Positions 1-5,004 of a stretch of 5,004 nt of DNA are shown piece after piece. Position 1 is the first letter of the stretch, and every line of letters starts with the position of its first letter. Origin of the DNA: JBNKEI01 sp050288705 (GTDB lineage: Bacteria; Myxococcota; Myxococcia; Myxococcales; UBA5297); NCBI GenBank assembly GCA_050288705.1, contig JBNKEI010000085.1, forward strand, positions 1 to 5,004, read 5' to 3'. Below the pieces are notes generated by a model, which did no database searches, was not told where the DNA came from, and worked only from the letters and a program-made list of their open reading frames with translations. Both the position numbers and the translations under genes were made by a program.

Positions 1-103
1 TTTATCAGGCGTTTGGTCTCAGACGTTCCCAGGTTCCTCATGAGTTGGCGTAGGCGCGTAAACTGCAATTTGTAGTGCCCTGCTTTTTTTTAACACCTTG
101 TAA

Positions 104-268
104 TTGCAGGAGTTTTCGTCTGAAAGTGTCGAAGTCGGGAATAAGCAGGGCAAAGGTAGTTTCGAGGCAACTGTATTTGAAATCAATACTGAAGGAATGC
201 TTAAGCTTAGGCGTCAAGCAGACGGCAAAGAGGTTGAAAGACCTGCTTCCAAGGTATACAAAGTCTAA
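104..268 (+). pseudogene. C-terminal fragment of an unidentified protein
   Basis: This frame is open from just after a TAA at 101-103 to a TAA at 266-268, about 54 codons. It has no plausible start near its beginning; the first ATG is at 197. The translation has balanced, protein-like composition, including SFEATVFEINTEGMLKLRR and a C-terminal end ERPASKVYKV, more convincing than the other frames over the same bases. I do not recognise the family. The most likely reading is the tail of a gene whose front was lost or shifted out of frame. A run of eight T at 84-91 just upstream is a possible place for an indel. A longer overlapping plus-strand frame from a GTG at 75 to 275 looks like a shadow. 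Function unknown. Confidence 0.3.
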
Positions 269-388
269 GCTATAAAAGCTGCGATATACTTCTGATCGAG
301 CATTAAAGCTCTCTTGCTCAACGACAATTGGAAATCGCCATTCGTAGCTTGCGATTTTGGTGCCACAGGGTTTTGGATTCGCTCTTTG

Positions 389-642
389 TCAGGCGCAAAT
401 AGCACATTCATTAATGCTCTCGCCATGGGTCACTCGGGGCATTCCGGCGTCAATAGTGAGGTCCTTAGTAATGGTCGGGTTAATATTGGAGCCGACGAGG
501 TTGCCGTAACGCGCTGGACGTCTGAGGACGAGAGTTGGAATTTGATACTCACCGGCCCAAAGTCATTGCCGCTGGGGTTGGCGTCCTCCGCGGTCTTGCC
601 ATTACAACCGCCCAAGAGCAGCAAGGCCATAGTTACGAGCAA
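389..642 (-). pseudogene. Frameshifted lipoprotein remnant
   Basis: Read on the minus strand from a TTG at 642, the product begins LLVTMALLLLGGCNGKTAED. The LLGGC sequence is a good signal-peptidase II lipobox, so the cysteine would be lipidated and the protein anchored to a membrane. Mature sequence follows, with VSIKFQLSSSDVQRVTAT. This frame stops at 430. From about 490 down to a TGA at 389-391, the neighbouring frame gives NINPTITKDLTIDAGMPRV, which continues the same pattern. The natural junction is SAP followed by NINP, so one base seems to be missing near 485-490. Secreted bacterial lipoproteins with beta-sandwich repeats often have this DVxRVTxT ... DLT style; that is recollection, not a search. 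The n-region of the signal peptide appears lost, since no ATG with basic residues precedes the hydrophobic core. A plus-strand frame of 128 codons (314-700) overlaps it but shows no motif and is taken as the shadow. Confidence 0.45.
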
Positions 643-664
643 GAGAGCGACGCCAAAACCAAGC

Positions 665-740
665 AGAGTAAGAAGCGAAAGAAATATGCAACCAAGATAA
701 AGGCTGGAGCTGTCCGTTTAGTTCTAATGGAACAAGGTGA
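665..740 (+). pseudogene. IS3-type transposase OrfA N-terminal remnant
   Basis: The plus-strand frame here reads KKRKKYATKIKAGAVRLVL followed by MEQGE. This resembles the start of IS3-family OrfA proteins, whose first helix commonly follows a pattern like KRKxYxxEFKxEAVRLVLEQG; that family similarity is from memory. No start codon lies immediately before it. The resemblance ends after about 25 residues, exactly where repeat copy A begins, and the remaining open frame to 807 has no OrfA character. If real, it is a transposase scrap, non-functional, and its arrival could have removed the start of the minus-strand lipoprotein next to it. The same bases read on the minus strand give a leucine-rich stretch, so chance resemblance is possible. 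Confidence 0.3.
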
Positions 741-833
741 GAGACTTTGTTCCCTTTCATGTCAGGCTAGAGGAAACCAAGCTTGGGAGGGGTGTGTCTT
801 CCGATGACGCCGGACATTTTCACATGGGCACTA
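721..833. repeat. Imperfect ~115-bp repeat, copy A
   Basis: This stretch aligns in the same orientation with 2270-2389, with small gaps. Shared blocks include GGTGAGAGAC, CCAAGCTTGG, GGGGTGTGTCTTC and CCGGACATTTTCA. The copy has imperfect inverted arms: ATGTCAGG at 759-766 against CCGGACAT at 810-817, one mismatch. On the minus strand both copies have an 18-19-codon frame beginning (V/M)KMSGVI and containing RHTP; here it runs 823 to 767 with a GTG start. Read on the minus strand the distal end begins TGAAAATGTCCGG, so it could be the end of an insertion sequence or a small non-autonomous element. Confidence 0.75.
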
Positions 834-867
834 TATCCATTTTTACTCTTATCTTATATTAGGGCCC

Positions 868-873
868 TATAAT
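868..873 (+). promoter_or_regulatory. Possible -10 element upstream of the DUF3800 gene
   Basis: TATAAT matches the sigma-70 -10 consensus exactly and lies in the AT-rich stretch 115 bases before the ATG at 988. No good -35 hexamer sits 16-19 bases upstream, so the call rests on one hexamer in AT-rich sequence. The Shine-Dalgarno candidate for the gene, AAGGGA at 969-974, is also weak because it lies 13 bases from the ATG. Expression signals for this gene are therefore unclear. Confidence 0.22.
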
Positions 874-987
874 TTATTTTATGTTAAAATAGTTAGAACT
901 AAAAGTATTTTGCATTTGACGGCAACGACAATGGAAAGCGAGGTTGAGTTTACCGGGCAATTTTGATCAAGGGAAAGATAAAGCCTC

Positions 988-2094
988 ATGGAAAACACAC
1001 AATTCACGGCCTTTCTCGATGAGTCAGGTAACACGGGCGCAAATTACTGTGATCCCAGCCAGCCAGTGCACGTCCTCGCGGGTTGGATTGTCAAAAACTC
1101 CAAACGCGACAAGTTCTCGGATGTTGTAGAGAAAGCGAAATCAGCGATGGGCATGCCCGAGTTAAAGGGCGGGCGCATGCTTTCGACGTCAAAGGGTAGA
1201 CGAGAAATCCTTCGCGTTCTTACCGAAGTGAAAAACCTTGCGATTCCGATCTTCAGCATTTGGGAAAAACGATTCTGTGCTGCGCTGAGAGTAGTGGACA
1301 CATTTCTAGACCCAGAACATAACCCGCGCGCAAGCTGGCTTCCGATCAGTGCAAACGTTCAGCGAAACAATACTGCGGATAAGCTCCTAAAGACACTTCC
1401 TCTCTCGTATTTCGAGCGCTTCATGGAGGCTTTTCGCACCCCTACTAGAGAGACTTTGGGAGAGACTTGTCGTTCGATTAGTCAGGGTCTCCGAATCGCA
1501 GACGAGGAAAAATTGGCATGGAGTATTGAGGGGTGTGTGGGGGATATTCTTGGAGAAATCGTCGAGAGCGAACAAAGTACTCTCTTCTTGCCAGAGATTG
1601 GTTTTGATGGCCTCCCTCGGAATGTTACGGCAAGTTTAAACTATCCATCGTTTGCTCAAATGATTAGAGCTGTCGACTACGTGTTCGAAAAGGCTCAAAG
1701 TCGAGGAGTTATTGTCCACGATGAAACCTCGGAGTTCGCATTGAGCTTCCGTAGAGTCTTTCAACTCTTCAAGAAAATTGGTCCCAAGCAAGCAGGTGCG
1801 CTCGAGGACGGGCGTTCGGTTAGAGGAGGCGTTGGTTTTGTCGAAGAATTTCTTTTAAAAAAATCAGACGAGGATCTTATCGTCCAAGCGGCCGATCTGT
1901 TGTCATCTGCCCTTAAGGGGCTAGGTCTCGCTGCATTGGGAAAAATTGAACGAGATAAGATAATGAATGAAATTGGGATGCTCCTTCTTCCTGGCTTACT
2001 ACAGGACCAAGATGAGTGTGCTTTGTGGTCGTGCGCGGCCACAGAGGAGTTTAAGGGTAAACTAATGTATCCAGTCATTCAGCAATATTTGTGA
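988..2094 (+). CDS. DUF3800 domain-containing protein
   Basis: This is an intact gene of 368 residues. The start MENTQFTAFLDESGNTG places the DESG signature (residues 11-14) near the N-terminus, as is typical for DUF3800 (Pfam PF12686), which supports the ATG at 988 over later codons. Other family-like segments follow in order: HVLAGWIV (28-35), ELKGGRM (58-64), an acidic VIVHDETSEF (241-250) and QAADLLSSALKG (300-311), matching the usual C-terminal Q-x-ADLL motif. The acidic residues D11, E12, D245 and D303 are candidates for a metal site. DUF3800 is placed among RNase H-like folds and often occurs on mobile elements and near defence genes. The enzymatic activity is unproven, so nuclease action is inference. 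No signal peptide or membrane segment is seen, so it is probably cytoplasmic. It stands alone between two copies of a ~115-bp repeat, with no co-directional partner within 890 bases downstream, which suggests cargo of an accessory element. Domain assignment is secure; the role is not. Confidence 0.9.
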   Translation: MENTQFTAFLDESGNTGANYCDPSQPVHVLAGWIVKNSKRDKFSDVVEKAKSAMGMPELKGGRMLSTSKGRREILRVLTEVKNLAIPIFSIWEKRFCAALRVVDTFLDPEHNPRASWLPISANVQRNNTADKLLKTLPLSYFERFMEAFRTPTRETLGETCRSISQGLRIADEEKLAWSIEGCVGDILGEIVESEQSTLFLPEIGFDGLPRNVTASLNYPSFAQMIRAVDYVFEKAQSRGVIVHDETSEFALSFRRVFQLFKKIGPKQAGALEDGRSVRGGVGFVEEFLLKKSDEDLIVQAADLLSSALKGLGLAALGKIERDKIMNEIGMLLLPGLLQDQDECALWSCAATEEFKGKLMYPVIQQYL

Positions 2095-2137
2095 AATCAG
2101 TCCGGCATTTGGAGTTCTAACAAGAGGTTCGACGAAT

Positions 2138-2263
2138 TCAAAATATAAGCAGAAAACCCACGCTACTAGCCAAAAATGAACCACTTATATCCATTTGCAA
2201 CAATTCGCATGCAATATCTTTAGGTTCATCTGAAAAGGCAATGTCTTTCAGCGATAAAACCAT
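2138..2263 (-). CDS. Possible 41-residue protein, unknown
   Basis: On the minus strand an ATG at 2263 opens a 41-codon frame ending with TGA at 2138-2140. The product begins MVLSLKDIAFSDEPKDIACE and ends in a hydrophobic GFLLIF. Its helix-like, acidic first half and hydrophobic tail look more protein-like than chance, but no Shine-Dalgarno sequence is evident and I recognise no family. It lies between the DUF3800 gene, convergent with it, and repeat copy B. It may equally be the tail end of a decayed gene. Confidence 0.22.
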   Translation of the reverse strand: MVLSLKDIAFSDEPKDIACELLQMDISGSFLASSVGFLLIF

Positions 2264-2269
2264 ACGAAT

Positions 2270-2389
2270 GTTCTATGTAACAGGGTGAGAGACCTTGTTT
2301 TCGCAGCTTACATGTCCGGCTAAAGAGGACCCCAAGCTTGGCCGGGGGTGTGTCTTCTAATGACACCGGACATTTTCATGTGGGTGCTA
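2270..2389. repeat. Imperfect ~115-bp repeat, copy B
   Basis: This is the second copy of the element at 721-833, in the same orientation, about 1.55 kb away. It has an exact 8-base inverted repeat, ATGTCCGG at 2312-2319 and CCGGACAT at 2366-2373. Inside that are possible inner arms (GGACCCC against GGGGGT), so the whole could fold as a long hairpin. The minus-strand frame shared with copy A starts with ATG here (2379) and ends at 2320, reading MKMSGVIRRHTPGQAWGPL. Similarity ends near 2390 on one side and 2270 on the other, which marks the edges of the unit. Confidence 0.75.
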
Positions 2390-2423
2390 CATGTCAGGGA
2401 CTGATAGGTCACTTTATGTAAAG

Positions 2424-2435
2424 CCCCCCCCCCCC
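2424..2435. repeat. C12 homopolymer run
   Basis: Twelve consecutive C sit in non-coding sequence about 35 bases past repeat copy B, followed by GGATCGAGGGCAGG. Runs this long are prone to slippage in replication and in sequencing, so the exact count is uncertain. No start codon or promoter is placed so that the run would obviously switch a gene on or off. Confidence 0.85.
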
Positions 2436-2559
2436 GGATCGAGGGCAGGCTTTTGCCAAAGCTCGGTATGTTTCTACCACCTCGCAATTAGCCGGTTTCC
2501 ATTTTTAGCCACGCAGCGGGGCATCTTTGATACCATACAATGATTCGTACCCATTTGGT

Positions 2560-2581
2560 AAAGAACATTCAAAGAACATTC
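2560..2581. repeat. 11-bp tandem duplication
   Basis: AAAGAACATTC occurs twice head to tail (2560-2570 and 2571-2581) with no mismatch. It lies in non-coding sequence and looks like a local slippage duplication; no regulatory role is apparent. Confidence 0.85.
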
Positions 2582-2728
2582 AAGTATAAGCAGGTGTAAA
2601 ATTACAGTCTTGTTGAAATGATTATCATGGATCAGATTTTGCTGGATATATTTTCTGAGTTTTTAAAAACGAAACAACATATGCATTCGATAAAAACAAA
2701 AAAAACTGGCTTTAATAAATAAATCAAG

Positions 2729-2782
2729 AATAATTAAATCAATTATTCAACGGCTTTGTAAAGCCTATTCTTGCAATGCAAG
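2729..2782. repeat. Cluster of three small inverted repeats
   Basis: Three perfect short palindromes lie within 54 bases. AATAATT (2729-2735) pairs with AATTATT (2741-2747). GGCTTT (2752-2757) pairs with AAAGCC (2760-2765), with a loop too tight for a stable RNA hairpin. CTTGCA (2770-2775) pairs with TGCAAG (2777-2782). They sit in AT-rich DNA about 200 bases before the NYN gene. They could be protein-binding sites or remnants of an element end. None is followed by a T run that would make it an intrinsic terminator. Confidence 0.5.
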
Positions 2783-2892
2783 TTACTTGTTTTCTGAAAG
2801 CCTGATCGAGTAAATAATAAGAAGAACGCTTTTTTTAGTCGCAACATTGGAATGCTTGAAAAAATATTTCTTTATCTAACGATAATTGTTTT

Positions 2893-2922
2893 TTGCCATT
2901 ACGATAACTAGAAATCTGTACT
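2893..2922 (+). promoter_or_regulatory. Weak candidate promoter for the NYN gene
   Basis: TTGCCA (2893-2898, five of six matches to the -35 consensus) is followed after 18 bases by TGTACT (2917-2922, four of six to -10). Transcription would start near 2930, leaving a leader of about 58 bases. A second -10-like hexamer, TGTAAT at 2941-2946, has no good partner upstream. The match is modest and the surrounding DNA is AT-rich. Confidence 0.22.
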
Positions 2923-2974
2923 AAAGCTGCGCAGAGATAGTGTAATCGCCCAATCATTGCAGTGAGAGAATAAT

Positions 2975-2980
2975 AAGGAG
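2975..2980 (+). promoter_or_regulatory. Strong Shine-Dalgarno site for the NYN gene
   Basis: AAGGAG lies seven bases before the ATG at 2988, near-ideal spacing. It fixes the start there rather than at the second ATG two codons later, and shows that this gene has its own translation signal. Confidence 0.75.
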
Positions 2981-2987
2981 ATCTATC

Positions 2988-3344
2988 ATGGGTATGACGA
3001 ATTCTAGCATAAGCGGTAGGATAGGGGTGTATGTGGATGCCGCCAACCTCTATCGAAACGGTGGAAACCGCATGAATTATGGTGTGTTGCGGGAGTTCGC
3101 CTGTAGAGGCAACAGTGACCCTGTTCGGCTCAATGTATATGTAAGCTACGATGAAGAACGGGCGCAAAATGATCTGGATTACAGTGCTCGGCAAGAGGGA
3201 TTTTATTCTGTACTCAGGAACTTCGGGTATAAGGTTATTCAGAAAAGAGTAACACGGTTCAAAGAAGAAGACGGGACGGTTAGTTCAAAGTCTAATGCCG
3301 ACCTTGATTTGGCCGTGGATGCCTCATGCAGTCCTGGAAACTAG
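2988..3344 (+). pseudogene. NYN domain nuclease, N-terminal part before frameshift
   Basis: This frame encodes the first part of an NYN (PIN-like) domain of the LabA/DUF88 type. IGVYVDAANLYRN (residues 12-24) carries the first conserved Asp (D17) and Asn (N20) of the active site. SNADLDLAVDA (102-112) carries the second acidic cluster (D105, D107, D111). After that the frame gives six unrelated residues and stops at 3342-3344. The rest of the domain continues in the frame one base back, so about 112 residues here are genuine. NYN domains are predicted metal-dependent ribonucleases; this half lacks the last conserved acidic motif and would not be active alone. Translation starts from a strong Shine-Dalgarno site. 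The break is most simply a one-base deletion between 3308 and 3341 or a sequencing error. No classic slippery heptamer is visible there, so programmed frameshifting is less likely. Confidence 0.8.
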
Positions 3345-3820
3345 ATAGGATCATGCTGGCAACTGGTGATGGTGATTTCGTACAAGTTGTGCGGGCGCTC
3401 CAGAACAAGGGGTGTCGAGTAGAAGTTGTTGCTTTTGATAATGTTTCCCGCGATCTCAGGCGTGAGGCAGACATGTTTATCTCAGGGTACCTTGTTCCTG
3501 GACTTTTGCCTTTTGATCATCAAAAAAATATAAATAACTGGGGAAAGCTCGGGTCAAAGGTGCGCGGCGTCTGCTGTAATCACCGGGAGGGCTACGGGTT
3601 TATGCGTTTTATGAAAGAAATTAATCCTTATATATGGAAGACCGACCCACGCGAGCCGGATTCCCCCTACGAGACGGTCTTTTTTCATGACACGATATTT
3701 CCAAGACAGGACCTACTAGCAAAAATGCCGAGTCGACGTCATATTTTTGAATTCGATCTAGCGAAAGCTGATAGACGCGAACACAACATGCAGGCGACAA
3801 ATATTCAACTAGTAACCTGA
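3326..3820 (+). pseudogene. NYN domain C-terminal part plus cold-shock-like domain
   Basis: This frame continues the protein interrupted just upstream. LDRIMLATGDGDFVQVV (residues 6-22 of this frame) holds the TGDGDF motif with the last conserved acidic residues of the NYN site. RVEVVAFDNVSRDLRREADMF (31-51) is the usual end of the fold. A second domain follows at about 73-164. VRGVCCNHREGYGFMRF has an RNP1-like GYGFMRF, VFFHDT an RNP2-like core, and ATNIQLV is the typical last strand, so this is a divergent cold-shock (OB-fold) domain with an insertion of about 15 residues between the two motifs. Joined with the upstream half the protein is about 277 residues. The logical role is an RNA- or ssDNA-binding ribonuclease in the cytoplasm. 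The ATG at 3326 has no Shine-Dalgarno sequence and falls mid-domain, so it is probably not a real start, although re-initiation through the 19-base overlap cannot be excluded. No terminator is seen after 3820. Confidence 0.78.
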
Positions 3821-4436
3821 TTTATAAATACACGCGCATAGGACGAAAGAACATGCCACTACGGACCCGCAGTCGGCTTAGCTTCCTTGAGTAATGGCTT
3901 GTTTAGTGTCGTACACAGGGTGCGGATGAAAGCTCTTGGTAAACGACACCCAGAGCTTCCATCGTCCCATTTCGTGAATGGCATTCTCGATAATTGTCAC
4001 AGTATTTTCTACCACCGCCCATTGAGCGTAATCGGCAACTACTTCATAGACGTCTGTCAGTGAGACACCTTTCCGGTAGAGATTCACAAATAGTTTTTGA
4101 AGCACCTAAACGCTGAGGGGTATTTTTACCTCAGACACAGCAATTCCGACCCACGCTATCAAAAATCGTCAGAGCAAACAAAGTGAAAAATTACAGTATA
4201 TTTAGAATAATTAATGGATCGCCTTTTGCTAAGTAGCTTGTAGAAGAATCACACATAAGGGAACGGTAGATAAGTCACGAAATGAGAGTTCAATTTCTAT
4301 AAGACGCTAGCAATAGGAATTGGGTGTAGTAGCTAGTTGTTTTGTTTTTGTCAATCTAGTTTTATTATCTTGACGTAATAGGGTCTAGGAGTAGCCCTTC
4401 CAAGGTGACAAATCTTGTTGCAATATTAAGAAAATT
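3821..4436. other. Spacer of ~615 bases, little coding signal
   Basis: Apart from the uncertain minus-strand ORF at 3878-4105, no gene is visible. A six-base stem (CTGAGG at 4113-4118, CCTCAG at 4129-4134, ten-base loop) lies just upstream of that ORF in its reading direction; it lacks a T tail. From about 4180 the DNA is AT-rich with no open frame of note. The end of the insertion sequence carrying the transposase must fall somewhere before 4437, but its inverted repeat cannot be located because the other end is outside the window. Confidence 0.55.
3878..4105 (-). CDS. Possible 75-residue protein, unknown
   Basis: On the minus strand a GTG at 4105, directly after an in-frame TAG, opens 75 codons ending with TAA at 3878-3880. 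The product contains KGVSLTDVYEVVADYAQWAV and HEMGRWKLWVSF. It has amphipathic-helix spacing, tryptophans, and varied third codon positions, as expected for real coding sequence. I do not recognise the family. No Shine-Dalgarno sequence precedes the GTG, and the stop lies immediately before it, so this could be the surviving part of a gene truncated at its 5' side. It is convergent with the NYN gene and 58 bases from its stop. No membrane segment is evident. Confidence 0.42.
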   Translation of the reverse strand: MLQKLFVNLYRKGVSLTDVYEVVADYAQWAVVENTVTIIENAIHEMGRWKLWVSFTKSFHPHPVYDTKQAITQGS

Positions 4437-5004
4437 CTATTTCTTTTTTCTTTTAGCAAGTAGACGAGCAGTTGAAACATGCGGGTGCAAAGGATCGAAT
4501 GCAATTTTTTCACGAGGCTTCTTTGGACTACGTTTTGCTTTTTTAATTTCTATAAGTTTCAAATGCTTTGCCGTATTAGTAAGCCAACTAGCAAATTCAT
4601 TTGTGTTCATTTTCTGAAAAAATGTCTCCCAATCCTCGTTTTCGGTCATTATATTGACACCGCCAAATACAGATTCTACTTCCGTAGCAATACGATAGTC
4701 CGAAATATCGTCGGCTTCTATTTTGCCTTCTAACCCAGAGCGAATCGATGCTTTGACTGCAGAGTATATGTTATAGGCGCATATAGCAATACTGAATGAG
4801 AATAGTGCTGCTTTGGGATAGCCAAGCGTACTGATTTCGCCATTTAGTCCACGTTCCACTTCCTGAAATAGTCTTTCGATGCTCCACCGTTTCCGATACA
4901 GGAGAGCAATAGCTTCCGCAGAGACATCTTCTGGCAAGTTTGTTAGTATAGATATTTCTTTGTCGCTATTACGAGTCTCTTTGTCTAGCATAATAATAAT
5001 TCGA
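4400..5004 (-). mobile_element. Insertion sequence, IS4 family, 3' part only
   Basis: The transposase fragment implies an insertion sequence entering from beyond 5004. The boundary given here is approximate: the element must extend at least to the stop at 4437 and probably some tens of bases further. No inverted repeat or target duplication can be assigned from one end. Confidence 0.6.
4437..5004 (-). CDS. IS4-type transposase, C-terminal part (runs off window)
   Basis: This minus-strand frame ends with TAG at 4437-4439 and stays open to the window edge, where codons before the ATG at 4991 (Arg, Ile, Ile, Ile) have no stop. The ATG is therefore internal and about 188 C-terminal residues are seen. 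Counting from that Met, LYRKRWSIERLFQEVE (31-46) is the IS4-family Y-(2)-R-(3)-E signature: Y32, R35 and E39, the last being the catalytic Glu of the DDE site (codon 4875-4877). NGEISTLGYPKAALFSFSI (50-68) follows, then a lysine-rich tail ending HVSTARLLAKRKKK, which I associate with complete members of one IS4 subgroup. The Lys normally six residues after the Glu is a Glu here (E46). DDE transposases cut and join the element ends. The upstream part with the two catalytic Asp lies beyond 5004, so activity cannot be judged. Confidence 0.85.
   Translation of the reverse strand, partial: RIIIMLDKETRNSDKEISILTNLPEDVSAEAIALLYRKRWSIERLFQEVERGLNGEISTLGYPKAALFSFSIAICAYNIYSAVKASIRSGLEGKIEADDISDYRIATEVESVFGGVNIMTENEDWETFFQKMNTNEFASWLTNTAKHLKLIEIKKAKRSPKKPREKIAFDPLHPHVSTARLLAKRKKK

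Larger units (their letters stand above)
2095..2987. other. Spacer of ~890 bases without a confident gene
   Basis: The spacer between the DUF3800 and NYN genes holds the small minus-strand ORF, repeat copy B, a C12 run, an 11-base tandem duplication and an AT-rich stretch with small palindromes. A 34-codon plus-strand frame from an ATG at 2618 (MIIMDQILLDIFSEFLK...) ends at 2722 without a Shine-Dalgarno sequence and is not called. A minus-strand frame of 119 codons at 2835-3194 overlaps the NYN gene and is a shadow. A short stem GCTTT-TGCC-AAAGC at 2449-2462 has no T tail, so no terminator is called for the DUF3800 gene. Confidence 0.6.

Noticed and set aside
314..700. Plus-strand 128-codon frame.
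   Set aside because: No motif or start signal. The opposite strand carries a lipobox and a recognisable protein pattern, so this frame is treated as its shadow.
944..1129. Plus-strand 61-codon frame overlapping the start of the DUF3800 gene.
   Set aside because: It overlaps the DUF3800 coding region in another frame and has unstructured Ser/Thr-rich composition.
1761..2078. Minus-strand 105-codon frame inside the DUF3800 gene.
   Set aside because: It is a shadow of a strongly supported gene; the Ser/Pro/Arg-rich product has no motif.
892..2121. GTTAGAACT (892-900) and its reverse complement AGTTCTAAC (2113-2121) flank the DUF3800 gene and recall integron attC core sites.
   Set aside because: The 7-base cores do not fit GTTRRRY/RYYYAAC at the last position, and no second core or paired L boxes follow within attC distance. 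A 9-base match in 5 kb can be chance.
721..2389. CRISPR array.
   Set aside because: Only two long, diverged repeat copies exist, about 1.5 kb apart with a gene between them; no short regular repeats or spacers are present.
3308..3344. Programmed -1 ribosomal frameshifting in the NYN gene.
   Set aside because: No X-XXY-YYZ slippery heptamer is present between the upstream stop in the second frame (3305-3307) and the stop at 3342, and no strong following stem was seen.
988..3820. DUF3800 and NYN-CSD genes as a two-gene defence operon.
   Set aside because: About 890 bases of non-coding DNA with a repeat and a homopolymer tract separate them, and the NYN gene has its own Shine-Dalgarno site.

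Overview
The window reads as bacterial accessory DNA: mid-range GC with AT-rich patches, a few isolated genes, long spacers, broken coding remnants, transposase pieces and a duplicated non-coding element. No core metabolic gene or RNA gene is visible. The taxon cannot be fixed from the sequence. The lipoprotein remnant, the NYN plus cold-shock protein and the IS4-type transposase would suit Desulfobacterota or a related proteobacterial group, but that is recollection of similar proteins, not a search result.

Layout. Positions 1-720 hold decayed material. On the plus strand there is a headless C-terminal fragment (104-268). On the minus strand there is a frameshifted lipoprotein remnant (about 389-642) with a clear lipobox. 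Next comes a plus-strand stretch (about 665-740) resembling the start of an IS3-type OrfA. An imperfect repeat of about 115 bp follows (721-833, copy A). The only confident intact gene is 988-2094, a DUF3800-family protein of 368 residues. Behind it lie a possible 41-residue minus-strand ORF (2138-2263), the second repeat copy (2270-2389, copy B) and a run of 12 C. An AT-rich spacer with several small palindromes follows.

Positions 2988-3820 encode an NYN (PIN-like) nuclease domain joined to a divergent cold-shock domain, split by a one-base frameshift near 3320. Position 3821 to about 4436 is mostly spacer, with a possible 75-residue minus-strand ORF (3878-4105). The window ends inside an IS4-type transposase gene on the minus strand (stop at 4437, gene running past 5004).

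Functional reading. DUF3800 (RNase H-like by family assignment) and NYN-CSD (predicted ribonuclease plus nucleic-acid binding) are both nucleic-acid-related genes in a mobile-element-rich setting. About 900 bp of spacer separates them and the second carries its own Shine-Dalgarno sequence, so nothing shows that they form one operon or system. The two repeat copies bracket the DUF3800 gene, which is the most suggestive architecture here.
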